Assembly: GCF_900109745.1 (NCBI RefSeq)
Contig: NZ_FOAV01000020.1
Span: forward strand, 1-64,000
Direction: 5' to 3'
DNA length: 64,000 nt
DNA from: Roseateles sp. YR242
GTDB lineage: Bacteria > Pseudomonadota > Gammaproteobacteria > Burkholderiales > Burkholderiaceae_C
The notes under the pieces are model-generated. The model was not told the origin of the DNA, made no database searches, and worked only from the letters and a program-made list of their open reading frames with translations. Positions within the stretch are counted from its first letter, which is position 1. The number at the start of each line of letters is the position of its first letter. Shown in pieces: positions 52,491-60,570 of this stretch. The translations under genes and the position numbers were made by a program.

Positions 52491-53669
52491 GTGAATCGAT
52501 CCGTGACCGATGTCACGAAACGTTGCCTCGGCCCCGGCCGCTTCCCCATGAACCTCTCCCTCTCCCGTCGCGCTCGCCACCTGTTTGCGCTTCTTTGTTT
52601 CGCTGTGGCGCCGCTGGCCCACGCCGACATCGTCATTGGTCAGGTCGCGCCGTTCAGCGGCCCCCAGGCGGTGACCGGCAAGGCGATTCGTGCGGGCATC
52701 AAGCTGTGGGTCGACGACGTCAATGCCCGTGGCGGCATTCGCGGCCAGCGCATCAAGCTCGTCACCCGTGACGACGCACAAAAGCCGGAAGAGACCGTTC
52801 GCCTGGTCAAGGAATTGATCGAACAGGACAACCCGACCGCCCTGATCGGCACCATCGGCACCTCCAACCTCGAAGCCCTCAAGCAGGACGGCGTGCTGGA
52901 GAAGACCCGCGTTTCCATGGTCGGTGCCATCTCGGGCGCCACCAGCGTCGTGTCGGCACGCAACATGTATCCGGTGAAGGCCACCTACCGCGAGGAGGTG
53001 GAGCGCCTGTTCAAGCAACTGGGGGAGATGGGCCGCACCCGCGTTGGTATCGTCTATCAGGATGACGGCCTGGGCCGTGATGCCCTGGCTGGCGCCCAAG
53101 CCTCCGCCAAGACCTATGGTCTGTCGCTGGTGGCTCAGGCGGGTTACGCCCGCAACACGGTGGAAGTCAGCAAGGCGGTCGACGAAATGGTCAAGCAGAC
53201 GCCTGACGTGATCTTCCTGGCCGCCACGACCGCTGCCGCCATCGAGTTCACCAACCGCTATCAGACGGCGGGTGGCCGCGCCGGTCTCTACGGCATGTCC
53301 ATCATCGACGTGCAGGAGCTGCTGGCCAAGTTGGGCCCGGATCGCGCGCGCGGTTTTGCGTTCTCGCTGGTGCTGCCCACCGACGACCGTCAGGACCGTG
53401 AAGTCATGCGTGAGTATCAGCGTCTGCGCCAGAACGCCAAGGACCCGGATCTGTCCTCGCGTTCGGTGGAAGGTTTCATCGCTGCCAAGGCGCTGGTGAA
53501 GGCCCTGGAGCGCACCCCCAGCCCCACCGCCCAGAGCCTGACCGAAGCACTTGAACGCGGCGTCGAAACCGATGTCGGCGGCATGCGCCTGAGCTTCGGC
53601 AAGGGCCAGGCGGCTTCCCGCTACGTGGACTTCGCCATCCTCGGCTCGGGCGGCCGGTTGGTGCGCTGA
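52491..53669 (+). CDS. ABC transporter substrate-binding protein, LivK-like
   Basis: GTG 52491 has GGAGG seven bases upstream, so it is preferred over ATG 52548. The 392-residue product has a long leader then a signal sequence (LFALLCFAVAPLAHA) and a class I periplasmic-binding fold. Visible blocks are IVIGQVAPFSGPQAVTGKAI, KLVTRDDAQKPEETV, ALIGTIGTSNLEAL, VGIVYQDDGLGRDAL and VEGFIAAKALVKAL. These are Leu/Ile/Val- or aromatic-type (Peripla_BP_6). No permease or ATPase genes are adjacent, so it is an orphan. A 21-codon frame (52429-52494) overlaps its start and might act as a leader. Confidence 0.85.
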   Translation: MNRSVTDVTKRCLGPGRFPMNLSLSRRARHLFALLCFAVAPLAHADIVIGQVAPFSGPQAVTGKAIRAGIKLWVDDVNARGGIRGQRIKLVTRDDAQKPEETVRLVKELIEQDNPTALIGTIGTSNLEALKQDGVLEKTRVSMVGAISGATSVVSARNMYPVKATYREEVERLFKQLGEMGRTRVGIVYQDDGLGRDALAGAQASAKTYGLSLVAQAGYARNTVEVSKAVDEMVKQTPDVIFLAATTAAAIEFTNRYQTAGGRAGLYGMSIIDVQELLAKLGPDRARGFAFSLVLPTDDRQDREVMREYQRLRQNAKDPDLSSRSVEGFIAAKALVKALERTPSPTAQSLTEALERGVETDVGGMRLSFGKGQAASRYVDFAILGSGGRLVR

Positions 53670-53670
53670 G

Positions 53671-55743
53671 TCAAGCCGCCGTCACCAGTCGGCGCACAAA
53701 CTCGAAGCTGGCCTGGTTCAGGTAGGCCCGGTTGTCCGCCTTGGTGAAGCTGTGGCCCTCATCGGAAGCGCTGAGGAACCACACCGGCGTGCCCTGTGCA
53801 CGCACTGCCGCCACCATGGCCTGCGCCTCGCCAAAGGGCACACGTGGGTCGTTGCGGCCGTGCACGACCATCAACGGCTTCTTCACCGCATCGGCATGCG
53901 TGAGCGGAGAGATGGAAGTGAGGAAGCTGCGCATGCCGGGATCGCGCTCGTCGCCGTACTCCATGCGCCGGTTGTCGCGCCGGTAGCTCTCGGTGTTCTC
54001 CAGGAAGCTCACAAAGTTGGCGATGCCGACCCGGCAGATGCTGCCGGCGATCCGTGCCGATTCGTGCGTGGCCACCGCGAGCGACAAATACCCCCCGTAG
54101 CTGCCGCCCGCCACCACCACGCGGCCGGCATCCATGTCCGGGAGCTTCGCGATCAGGTCCAGCAGCGCACTCACGTCACGCACTGAATGCTCGCGCAGCC
54201 GGCCGTTGTCCAGCGTCAGGAACGACTTGCCGAAGCCGTCGGAGCCCCGCACGTTGGGCATGATCAGATGCATGCCCAGGCGCTCCACATAGGCCCGCAT
54301 CACCCCTGCCAGATAACCCGGACGGGATTGCGACGAGGGGCCACCATGCAGGCTGATGAAGACCGGCCGGGGCCCTTCGAAGCGGGCCGGTGGCGCGATG
54401 TGCAGGCCGCTGATGGCCAGACCGTCGAAGCTGGTCCAGCGCAACACCTGGGTGCGCAATGCAGAGGCCTCACCGGCCGCACTGCTCCACGGGCGGGCCT
54501 TGCCGTCTTCCAGGGACAAGGCAAACAGACGGCCAGGACTGTCCGCCGAGATCTGATCAAAACCCAGCAGCGGCAGCACGGGATGCCAGCGCGGGTTGCG
54601 GATCACGCCCGGCGTCAGGCCGGCAGCCACCGCCGCGGGCGGCTGGCTGGTGCCATCACGGTAAAGGCGCAATTCGGAGACACCATCCACGTTGTAGACA
54701 AGGGCCAGCGGACAATCACTGCCTGGCGGCGGTTCGGCCAACGCCTCCAGGTCTGCACCGATTTCGGTGAGTTCATTGCGACGCGAGCCGCCGCTCAGGT
54801 CCTGCCGGACGAGGTGGCGGAACTCACCCACGACCGCCTGACGATGCCAGGCCAGGTCGCGCGCCGAAGCCACCGCGACGGTCGTGGAGGCCCCCGTCGC
54901 GCTAGCGCCCGATGCAAAGCGCACCGGCGTACTGCGCCCGTCCAGGGTGAGCGTGGCCAGAATGCTGCCCGCCTGGCTGATGCGCAGGCCGGTGTAGCGG
55001 CCCCGTGCGCTCTGGGCCAGCAACTGGCGCTCATCGGGGCGCTGCGGGTCCATCCACCAGATGCGGCTCAGCGCGCCACTGTCGGGCGTTGGTGGCGTAC
55101 TGGCGGCGCCGTCGACCGGCAGGGGTGTGGCTTCATTGGCCTCACTGCCCCCGCTGCCCTCATCGCGATCTTCGATCGGTTCTTCCGCCGAGGGCGGACG
55201 CTTGTCCAGCCGCTCCTGTAGACAGACCAGCCCGCGCCCTTGCGGCAGCCAGACCCACTCGCTGATGCGCTCACCCGCTGGCGTCAGCGGAACGGGCGGC
55301 CCCTCCAGCTGGCCCGCCACGCCCAGGCGGTAGAGCCTGTAAGCCTCGCTGCCGCCGGGGTCGCGGCTGAAAACCAGGCAGTCGCCGCGCGCAGGCTCCC
55401 AGGCACCACTGGTCACTGCGTCCCGGCCGGAGGTCAGCGGCTCTGGCGCGGCACCAGGCGCACGGACGAGATGCAGTTGCTGGCTGGCGCCGTGGCGCAT
55501 GAGCACCAGCATTTCCGCACGTTGAGGATGCCAGCCGAGGAAGCGCAAGGTGGCGCTGTCATGGGCTTCAGCCAGCGGTGTCTTCTCAAAAGGCGGGATG
55601 CCGTCCAACACCATGTGGACACCGGGACGCGCCAATTCGGCAGCGGCCAGCAGCGGGTGCAACGCCGCCAGCAGGCCGCCGCTCAGGCGCAGCCAATCGC
55701 GGCGATGGGTCTTCAGGGAAGTGATCACGGTAGCGGCTCGCAT
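53671..55743 (-). CDS. S9-family peptidase (prolyl oligopeptidase-like)
   Basis: The 690-residue protein starts with a twin-arginine-type signal (THRRDWLRLSGG, then a hydrophobic run), implying Tat export. The N-terminal two-thirds is a WD/beta-propeller-type region, with an acidic Pro/Glu/Ser/Ala-rich insertion (about residues 180-235). The catalytic domain has GGSYGGYLS near 546 (Ser), HGRNDPRVP near 631 (Asp) and DEGHSF near 663 (His). Members cleave short peptides or acylaminoacyl-peptides. DUF6502 is encoded 13 bases upstream on the same strand. Its stop is one base from the stop of the convergent binding-protein gene, leaving no room for a separate terminator. Confidence 0.85.
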   Translation of the reverse strand: MRAATVITSLKTHRRDWLRLSGGLLAALHPLLAAAELARPGVHMVLDGIPPFEKTPLAEAHDSATLRFLGWHPQRAEMLVLMRHGASQQLHLVRAPGAAPEPLTSGRDAVTSGAWEPARGDCLVFSRDPGGSEAYRLYRLGVAGQLEGPPVPLTPAGERISEWVWLPQGRGLVCLQERLDKRPPSAEEPIEDRDEGSGGSEANEATPLPVDGAASTPPTPDSGALSRIWWMDPQRPDERQLLAQSARGRYTGLRISQAGSILATLTLDGRSTPVRFASGASATGASTTVAVASARDLAWHRQAVVGEFRHLVRQDLSGGSRRNELTEIGADLEALAEPPPGSDCPLALVYNVDGVSELRLYRDGTSQPPAAVAAGLTPGVIRNPRWHPVLPLLGFDQISADSPGRLFALSLEDGKARPWSSAAGEASALRTQVLRWTSFDGLAISGLHIAPPARFEGPRPVFISLHGGPSSQSRPGYLAGVMRAYVERLGMHLIMPNVRGSDGFGKSFLTLDNGRLREHSVRDVSALLDLIAKLPDMDAGRVVVAGGSYGGYLSLAVATHESARIAGSICRVGIANFVSFLENTESYRRDNRRMEYGDERDPGMRSFLTSISPLTHADAVKKPLMVVHGRNDPRVPFGEAQAMVAAVRAQGTPVWFLSASDEGHSFTKADNRAYLNQASFEFVRRLVTAA

Positions 55744-55756
55744 CGGTCCGGTTCAA

Positions 55757-56662
55757 TCAGGTCGGGGCAGCAATGGCGGCGCGTCGCGCTTTTCCATCAT
55801 CCAGGCGTGGTTCACCGACTGTGTCAGATTCGCCGGGTTCGGCATAACTCTGCAGGCCGAAGCTGTAGCGCAGCGTGCCACCCGCACGCCGGCCTCGGGC
55901 CTGGGCCAAGGTCACTTCTCGGTTGAGGCGGTCGCTGAAACGTCGCCCCCAGCGCCGTACCAGGCCGTGCAGGCGGCTCACGTCCTCGTCCAGCAATTGC
56001 CCACCCCGCACGGAGAACAGGTAGTGGCCGGCGTCATCGCGCTGCTGGCGCTCCCAGGCCGCCTGCATGCGGTCCGCCGCAATACGGGCGCTGCGCATCA
56101 TGCTCTGCAGCCCCTCGCCTGCCGCGCGCTCCGGCGTGCCCCAGCGCACGTGCCCGTCCTCATCCACACGCACGGCGCCTTGCTGCAGCCAGGCATCCAG
56201 CAGCGCCTTGGGCGGCACGCCCTTGGTGACTTCCTCAATCAGATCCTCGAAGGTGGCCTGGTCCGCTTCACGCGCGGTGCTGCGGCGCTCCAGCGGACGC
56301 GGCGCGCCGCGTTCATCAATGAAGCGTGCGTCACCACTCCACAGCGCCATCACGGCTTCCATCAGGCTCTTGCGACGACGCTCGGTCGGCGCCACCGGCG
56401 CCTCGGTGCCGATGCGCTTGACGTCCTTGCGGTGCACGCCGGTGAGGGTGCTGAGCGCGGCATCCGTGATGCGCCGGCCTTCGTCGTCCAGCTGGTGCAC
56501 CGCCTGTTCGATGTAGACGCGTTTGGCCAACTCGACCAACTCGTTCAGCCCCACCCCCTCCCGCACCAGCAACCGGATCACCGGACGCAGCAGCAGGGTG
56601 GCGATGTGAAGGCCCTGTTCTTGGGTATTGGCAGTCGTAGGAGCGGTGGTTGGGGCAGTCAT
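55757..56662 (-). CDS. DUF6502 family protein
   Basis: ATG 56662 begins an unstructured Thr/Ala-rich N-terminus (TAPTTAPTTANTQE) followed by helical segments such as IATLLLRPVIRLLVREGVGLNE. A winged-helix-like stretch (DAALSTLTGVHRKDVKRI) follows, and then a long charged helical region. The 301-residue product has no signal peptide and no catalytic motif I can name. Related proteins are annotated DUF6502; their function is unknown, though the DNA-binding-like element suggests regulation. It is co-transcribed with the S9 peptidase. Confidence 0.65.
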   Translation of the reverse strand: MTAPTTAPTTANTQEQGLHIATLLLRPVIRLLVREGVGLNELVELAKRVYIEQAVHQLDDEGRRITDAALSTLTGVHRKDVKRIGTEAPVAPTERRRKSLMEAVMALWSGDARFIDERGAPRPLERRSTAREADQATFEDLIEEVTKGVPPKALLDAWLQQGAVRVDEDGHVRWGTPERAAGEGLQSMMRSARIAADRMQAAWERQQRDDAGHYLFSVRGGQLLDEDVSRLHGLVRRWGRRFSDRLNREVTLAQARGRRAGGTLRYSFGLQSYAEPGESDTVGEPRLDDGKARRAAIAAPT

Positions 56663-56837
56663 GGCAATGTCTCTGTGCGCGCCGCGCGGGCGGCGCATCA
56701 TGCCGCAGCCGTGTTGTCGTGGGCGCTGGTCGCGCGATCCATTCCCTGGCGTTTGGCGCCCATGAACTATCCGGGATGTGTGGCTGTTGTGTGATGAGGG
56801 TTAGTCTCGATTTGCGATTTTTTCGCACAAATAAACA

Positions 56838-57623
56838 ATGCTTCACATGCCACACCATCCCGATACGTCTCGTCCACGGTCCCTCGGCCTGAGCGCGGTG
56901 CTGCTCTGCCTGGGCCTCGCTGCGGCGCCTGCGACCCACGCGGCGTCGCCCGAATGGGAGACGCCGGCGACCAGCCACAAGGACGTGAAGCCCTATGCGG
57001 ATGTGACCGCGCTGCAGGCGGTGGTGCTGCCACCGCCGCCCGCCGAAGGCACACAGGCCGACCGCGATGACGTGGCGGGCGTGCTGGCACGCCAGCAGGT
57101 CGACCCGGCCCGCCGCGCCAGCGCCGAGCTCGATGGCGAGCTGCTGTATGACCGCTTCGCGCCGCTGCTGGGCATTGAGCTCAAGCGCGAGCGCTTTCCT
57201 GCGCTGATCAGCCTGTTGAACCGCTCGGTGCGCCAGGCTGGCCAACCGGCCTTTGCGGCCAAGCAGATCTACCGGCGGCTGCGCCCCTACCAGCGCTTGA
57301 CGCTGTCGCAGGTCTGCGGCCGCAGCGGCGGCTCCAAGCCGGACCCGGATGCGCAACAGCGCACCTCCTACCCGTCCGGCCATTCCACCTATGGCTGGAC
57401 CACGGCGCTCGTGCTCGCCCGCGTGGCACCGGACAAGGCCGCCGCGCTGCTGGCACGCGCCAATGAATACGCCGACAGCCGCCTGATCTGCGGCATGCAT
57501 TTCCAAAGCGACGTGGAAGCGGGCCGACAGCTCGCAACCGCCGTGGTCTCCCAGTTGGACTTGAACCCCGAGTTCCAGCAGGACCTGCAACGCGCCCGCG
57601 CCGAACTGGCCGCCGCTCGTTGA
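56838..57623 (+). CDS. Class A (PAP2-type) nonspecific acid phosphatase
   Basis: The 261-residue protein has a Sec signal peptide (GLSAVLLCLGLAAAPATHA) and the three PAP2 blocks: KQIYRRLRPYQR, YPSGHSTYGW with its catalytic His, and SRLICGMHFQSDVEAG (second His). These match PhoC/PhoN-type secreted acid phosphatases, which free phosphate from organic esters. No ribosome-binding site precedes the first ATG; ATG 56847 is possible. It is followed 150 bases later by a TonB-dependent receptor on the same strand. Confidence 0.85.
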   Translation: MLHMPHHPDTSRPRSLGLSAVLLCLGLAAAPATHAASPEWETPATSHKDVKPYADVTALQAVVLPPPPAEGTQADRDDVAGVLARQQVDPARRASAELDGELLYDRFAPLLGIELKRERFPALISLLNRSVRQAGQPAFAAKQIYRRLRPYQRLTLSQVCGRSGGSKPDPDAQQRTSYPSGHSTYGWTTALVLARVAPDKAAALLARANEYADSRLICGMHFQSDVEAGRQLATAVVSQLDLNPEFQQDLQRARAELAAAR

Positions 57624-57773
57624 CCCCCGGCTGGCGGCACCCCGCCAGCCGCGCTTGAGCCTCTCCCCCGTCTCGCCCTCTCCGTTGACTGCTGTCTACG
57701 GTGCCGTGCCCTGCTGCGCGGCGCCGGGGAGGCGATCGTCCCGAGATTTCGTTTTCCTGACCTCCCCACCACC

Positions 57774-60515
57774 ATGAAAACCCGTCTTTCACTCCTCACC
57801 CTCGCCTGCCTGTCCAGCCTTGGCGCCACGGCCCCAGCCGCTGCACAAAGCGCTGGCACGGATACCGCCAAACTGGACCGTGTCGAGGTGACCGGCACCA
57901 TGATTCGGCGGCTCGATGCCGAGACGCCTGCGCCGGTGACCATCCTCAAGCGCGAAGACATCCTGCGCTCCGGTGCCACCTCCATCGACGAACTGATGCG
58001 CATGGACCCGTCCACCGGCGCAGGCGGGCTGGACGACCTGGGCTCGGGCAACGGCTTCGCGGCTGGCACGGCTTCGATCTCGATGCGCGGCATGGGCTCG
58101 GCCGCCACACTGGTGCTGATCAATGGCCGTCGCATGGCCCCGGCTGGCGTGGTGGATCCCAACAGCGGCCAGTCCACCGTCTTCAATGTCAACTCGATCC
58201 CGATGTCGGCCATCGACCGCATCGAAATCCTGAAGTCCGGCGCGTCCTCGCTGTATGGCTCTGATGCGCTGGCCGGCGTGGTCAACATCATCCTGCGTAA
58301 CGACTACCAGGGCCGGTTGATCGAGGTGAATGCCAAGCAGCGCTTTGATGGCCTGTTCAAGAACCAGACCGTCAACGGCATGGTCGGCTTTGGCGACATC
58401 GTCCAGAACGGCTACAACGTGATGATCGGTGCCGAGGTGTTCCTGCGCGACGGCGTGGGCATCACGGAAGCGCCTGATCGCGTGCGCAGCGAGTTGCTGA
58501 CCTCGCTCTACAGCCGCCTGGTGCCCAGTTCCACGTCGTCCTATCCAGGCAACCTCTACACCTACAACAATGGCTCGACGGGCAGCTGGCGCGGCATGCT
58601 CTCCAGCGAGTGCGCCACGCAGGCGCCCTACTCCGCCACCGTGTCCACGCCGCGCTGCCTGTGGGATTCCAACCAGTATGCGCAATATGTGGGGGACCAG
58701 AAGCGCGGCTCCGTCTTCACGCGAGGGGCGATCCGGGTGAATGCCACCACCACGATCTCCGCCGAGCTGATGGCCTCGCGGGTCAAGAACGAATATGAGG
58801 AATCACCCACCAGCCGCACCGAGGCACTGACCACCTGGGGCGACTCGGAGGGCAACACGGTGCAGTACATGGGCCTGGCCCTGCCGGCCAACCATCCGCA
58901 GAACCCCACCCGCCTGGCCAGCACCACCAACCCGGTCAAGCTGCCCAACAGCACCGGGGGCACCACCACCTACACCAAGCCCACGGTGCTGGGCCTGCGC
59001 TACCGCTTTGCCGACATCCCCTATGGCTACTCCACCACGGCAGACAACGTCCGCATGGTCGTCAGTGGCAGCACCGAATGGAATGGCTGGGACCTGGACG
59101 GCGGCTTGCTGCACCACCTGCAGCGCAACGGCAAGGACCTGCATGGCCGGCTGAGCCTGTCCGGCCTCAACCAGGTCGTCAACGACGGCAGCTATGTGTT
59201 TGGCGGGACCAACAGCGCCGAGGTGCTGGCGATCATGTCGCCCAACCTGCATGACTGGGGCAAGGCCTCGACCAGCTCGGCCGACCTGCGGGGCTCCCGC
59301 GAGATCGGTCAATTGGCCGGTGGACCAGCGATGCTGGGCCTGGGCGGCGAGTTCCGCCATGAGAGCTTCGAGGTGGGCGCCGACCCGCGTACCGCTGCCG
59401 GTGACATCATCGGCCGGGGCATTGGCGAAGCCAATGGCTCCCGCAACGTGGCCGCGGCCTACGCGGAAGTCCAGGCACCGCTGGTCAAGGATCTGGAGAC
59501 CCAGACGGCCCTGCGCTTTGAGCACTACACCGACTTCGGCAACGCGCTGACGGCCAAGGTGGGCGCCAAGTATCGGCTCACGAGCAACCTCTCAGTGCGC
59601 GGCAGTTGGGCCAATGGGTTCCGTGCGCCGTCGCTCTCGCAGATCACCAAGTCCAATGTGTTCGCGTTCGGTTCGGGCTATCGTGATCCGGTGTTGTGCC
59701 CCACCGTGGTCACAGGCAACGGCAATTGCTCGCTGAGCCTTTCCACCGTCTCGCTGGCCAACCCGGACCTGAAGCCCGAGAAGTCCGACTCCTACACGCT
59801 GGGCCTGCTGTTCTCGCCCACCGCCAGTACTGACGTGATCCTGGACGGCTGGTACATCGAGCGCCGCGGTGAGGTGGACCGCCTGAGTGCCCAGGAGATC
59901 CTGAATCGCCAAGACGAGTTCCCGGGCATGGTGGTGCGCCTGCCGACCGAGGACGGCTCGGTCGGCCAGGTCTTCCAGGTGCGTCGTCCCTATCTGAACC
60001 TGGCGATGACCCGCACCTCCGGCGTGGACTATGAGCTGACCCAGCGATTCACGCTGGCTGAACTCGGCAAGCTGCGCCTGAGCCTGCGGGGCACCCGCAT
60101 GCTGATGCGCAAGGAGCAAACGGAATCGACCAGCCCGATGGTGGAGACGCTGGGCTTCTACAAGGTGCCGCGCAGCAAGGCGGCCGTCAGTGCAAACTGG
60201 CAGCGCGACGACTGGTCCGTGACGGTGACGGGCAACTACCAGAGCGGTTTCCAGAGCTTCGATGCGGGCTCCACCTGCGACAGCACGCTCACCACGGCCG
60301 GATACGGCAACCTGTGCCGCATGAAGGCGTGGAAGACGGCGGACCTGGCGGTGAGCTACAAGGGCTTCAAGGACATCCGGCTGAGCGCCACCGTGCGCAA
60401 CGTGGCGGACTCGCGCCCGCCGTTTGACCCCAACGAGACGGTTGTGGGAGTAAGCAGCAGTGTGGCGGATGCGTATGGCCGCTTCCTGTCGGTGAATGCG
60501 TCGTACGAGTTCTGA
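57774..60515 (+). CDS. TonB-dependent receptor
   Basis: The 913-residue protein has a signal peptide (LSLLTLACLSSLGATAPAAA), a plug with VEVTGTMIRRLDAETPAPVT and VLINGRRMAP and an IEILKSGASSLYGSDALAGVVNII block. A long beta-barrel follows, ending in aromatic Phe (SVNASYEF). The plug type (TonB box near VEVTGT) and length match the large receptors that take up siderophores, vitamin B12 or carbohydrate/peptide ligands; the ligand is not identified. No ribosome-binding site is evident. The acid phosphatase upstream may share its transcript; convergent with the RoxA-like gene. Confidence 0.9.
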   Translation: MKTRLSLLTLACLSSLGATAPAAAQSAGTDTAKLDRVEVTGTMIRRLDAETPAPVTILKREDILRSGATSIDELMRMDPSTGAGGLDDLGSGNGFAAGTASISMRGMGSAATLVLINGRRMAPAGVVDPNSGQSTVFNVNSIPMSAIDRIEILKSGASSLYGSDALAGVVNIILRNDYQGRLIEVNAKQRFDGLFKNQTVNGMVGFGDIVQNGYNVMIGAEVFLRDGVGITEAPDRVRSELLTSLYSRLVPSSTSSYPGNLYTYNNGSTGSWRGMLSSECATQAPYSATVSTPRCLWDSNQYAQYVGDQKRGSVFTRGAIRVNATTTISAELMASRVKNEYEESPTSRTEALTTWGDSEGNTVQYMGLALPANHPQNPTRLASTTNPVKLPNSTGGTTTYTKPTVLGLRYRFADIPYGYSTTADNVRMVVSGSTEWNGWDLDGGLLHHLQRNGKDLHGRLSLSGLNQVVNDGSYVFGGTNSAEVLAIMSPNLHDWGKASTSSADLRGSREIGQLAGGPAMLGLGGEFRHESFEVGADPRTAAGDIIGRGIGEANGSRNVAAAYAEVQAPLVKDLETQTALRFEHYTDFGNALTAKVGAKYRLTSNLSVRGSWANGFRAPSLSQITKSNVFAFGSGYRDPVLCPTVVTGNGNCSLSLSTVSLANPDLKPEKSDSYTLGLLFSPTASTDVILDGWYIERRGEVDRLSAQEILNRQDEFPGMVVRLPTEDGSVGQVFQVRRPYLNLAMTRTSGVDYELTQRFTLAELGKLRLSLRGTRMLMRKEQTESTSPMVETLGFYKVPRSKAAVSANWQRDDWSVTVTGNYQSGFQSFDAGSTCDSTLTTAGYGNLCRMKAWKTADLAVSYKGFKDIRLSATVRNVADSRPPFDPNETVVGVSSSVADAYGRFLSVNASYEF

Positions 60516-60538
60516 TCGCGAGATTTCATGTCGGCCTT

Positions 60539-60561
60539 GCCGGGCGCCAACGGCGCCCGGC
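60539..60561. terminator. Strong hairpin between convergent genes
   Basis: GCCGGGCGCC-AAC-GGCGCCCGGC is a perfect 10-bp stem with a 3-base loop, lying between the TonB receptor stop and the end of the RoxA-like gene (10 bases). It has no U-tract, but such GC hairpins often end or protect transcripts from both sides in high-GC genomes. Confidence 0.55.
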
Positions 60562-60570
60562 GGGTCGAGG

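Noticed and set aside
52429-52494. 21-codon frame upstream of the binding protein
   Set aside because: No ribosome-binding site; noted as a possible leader but not listed as a gene.
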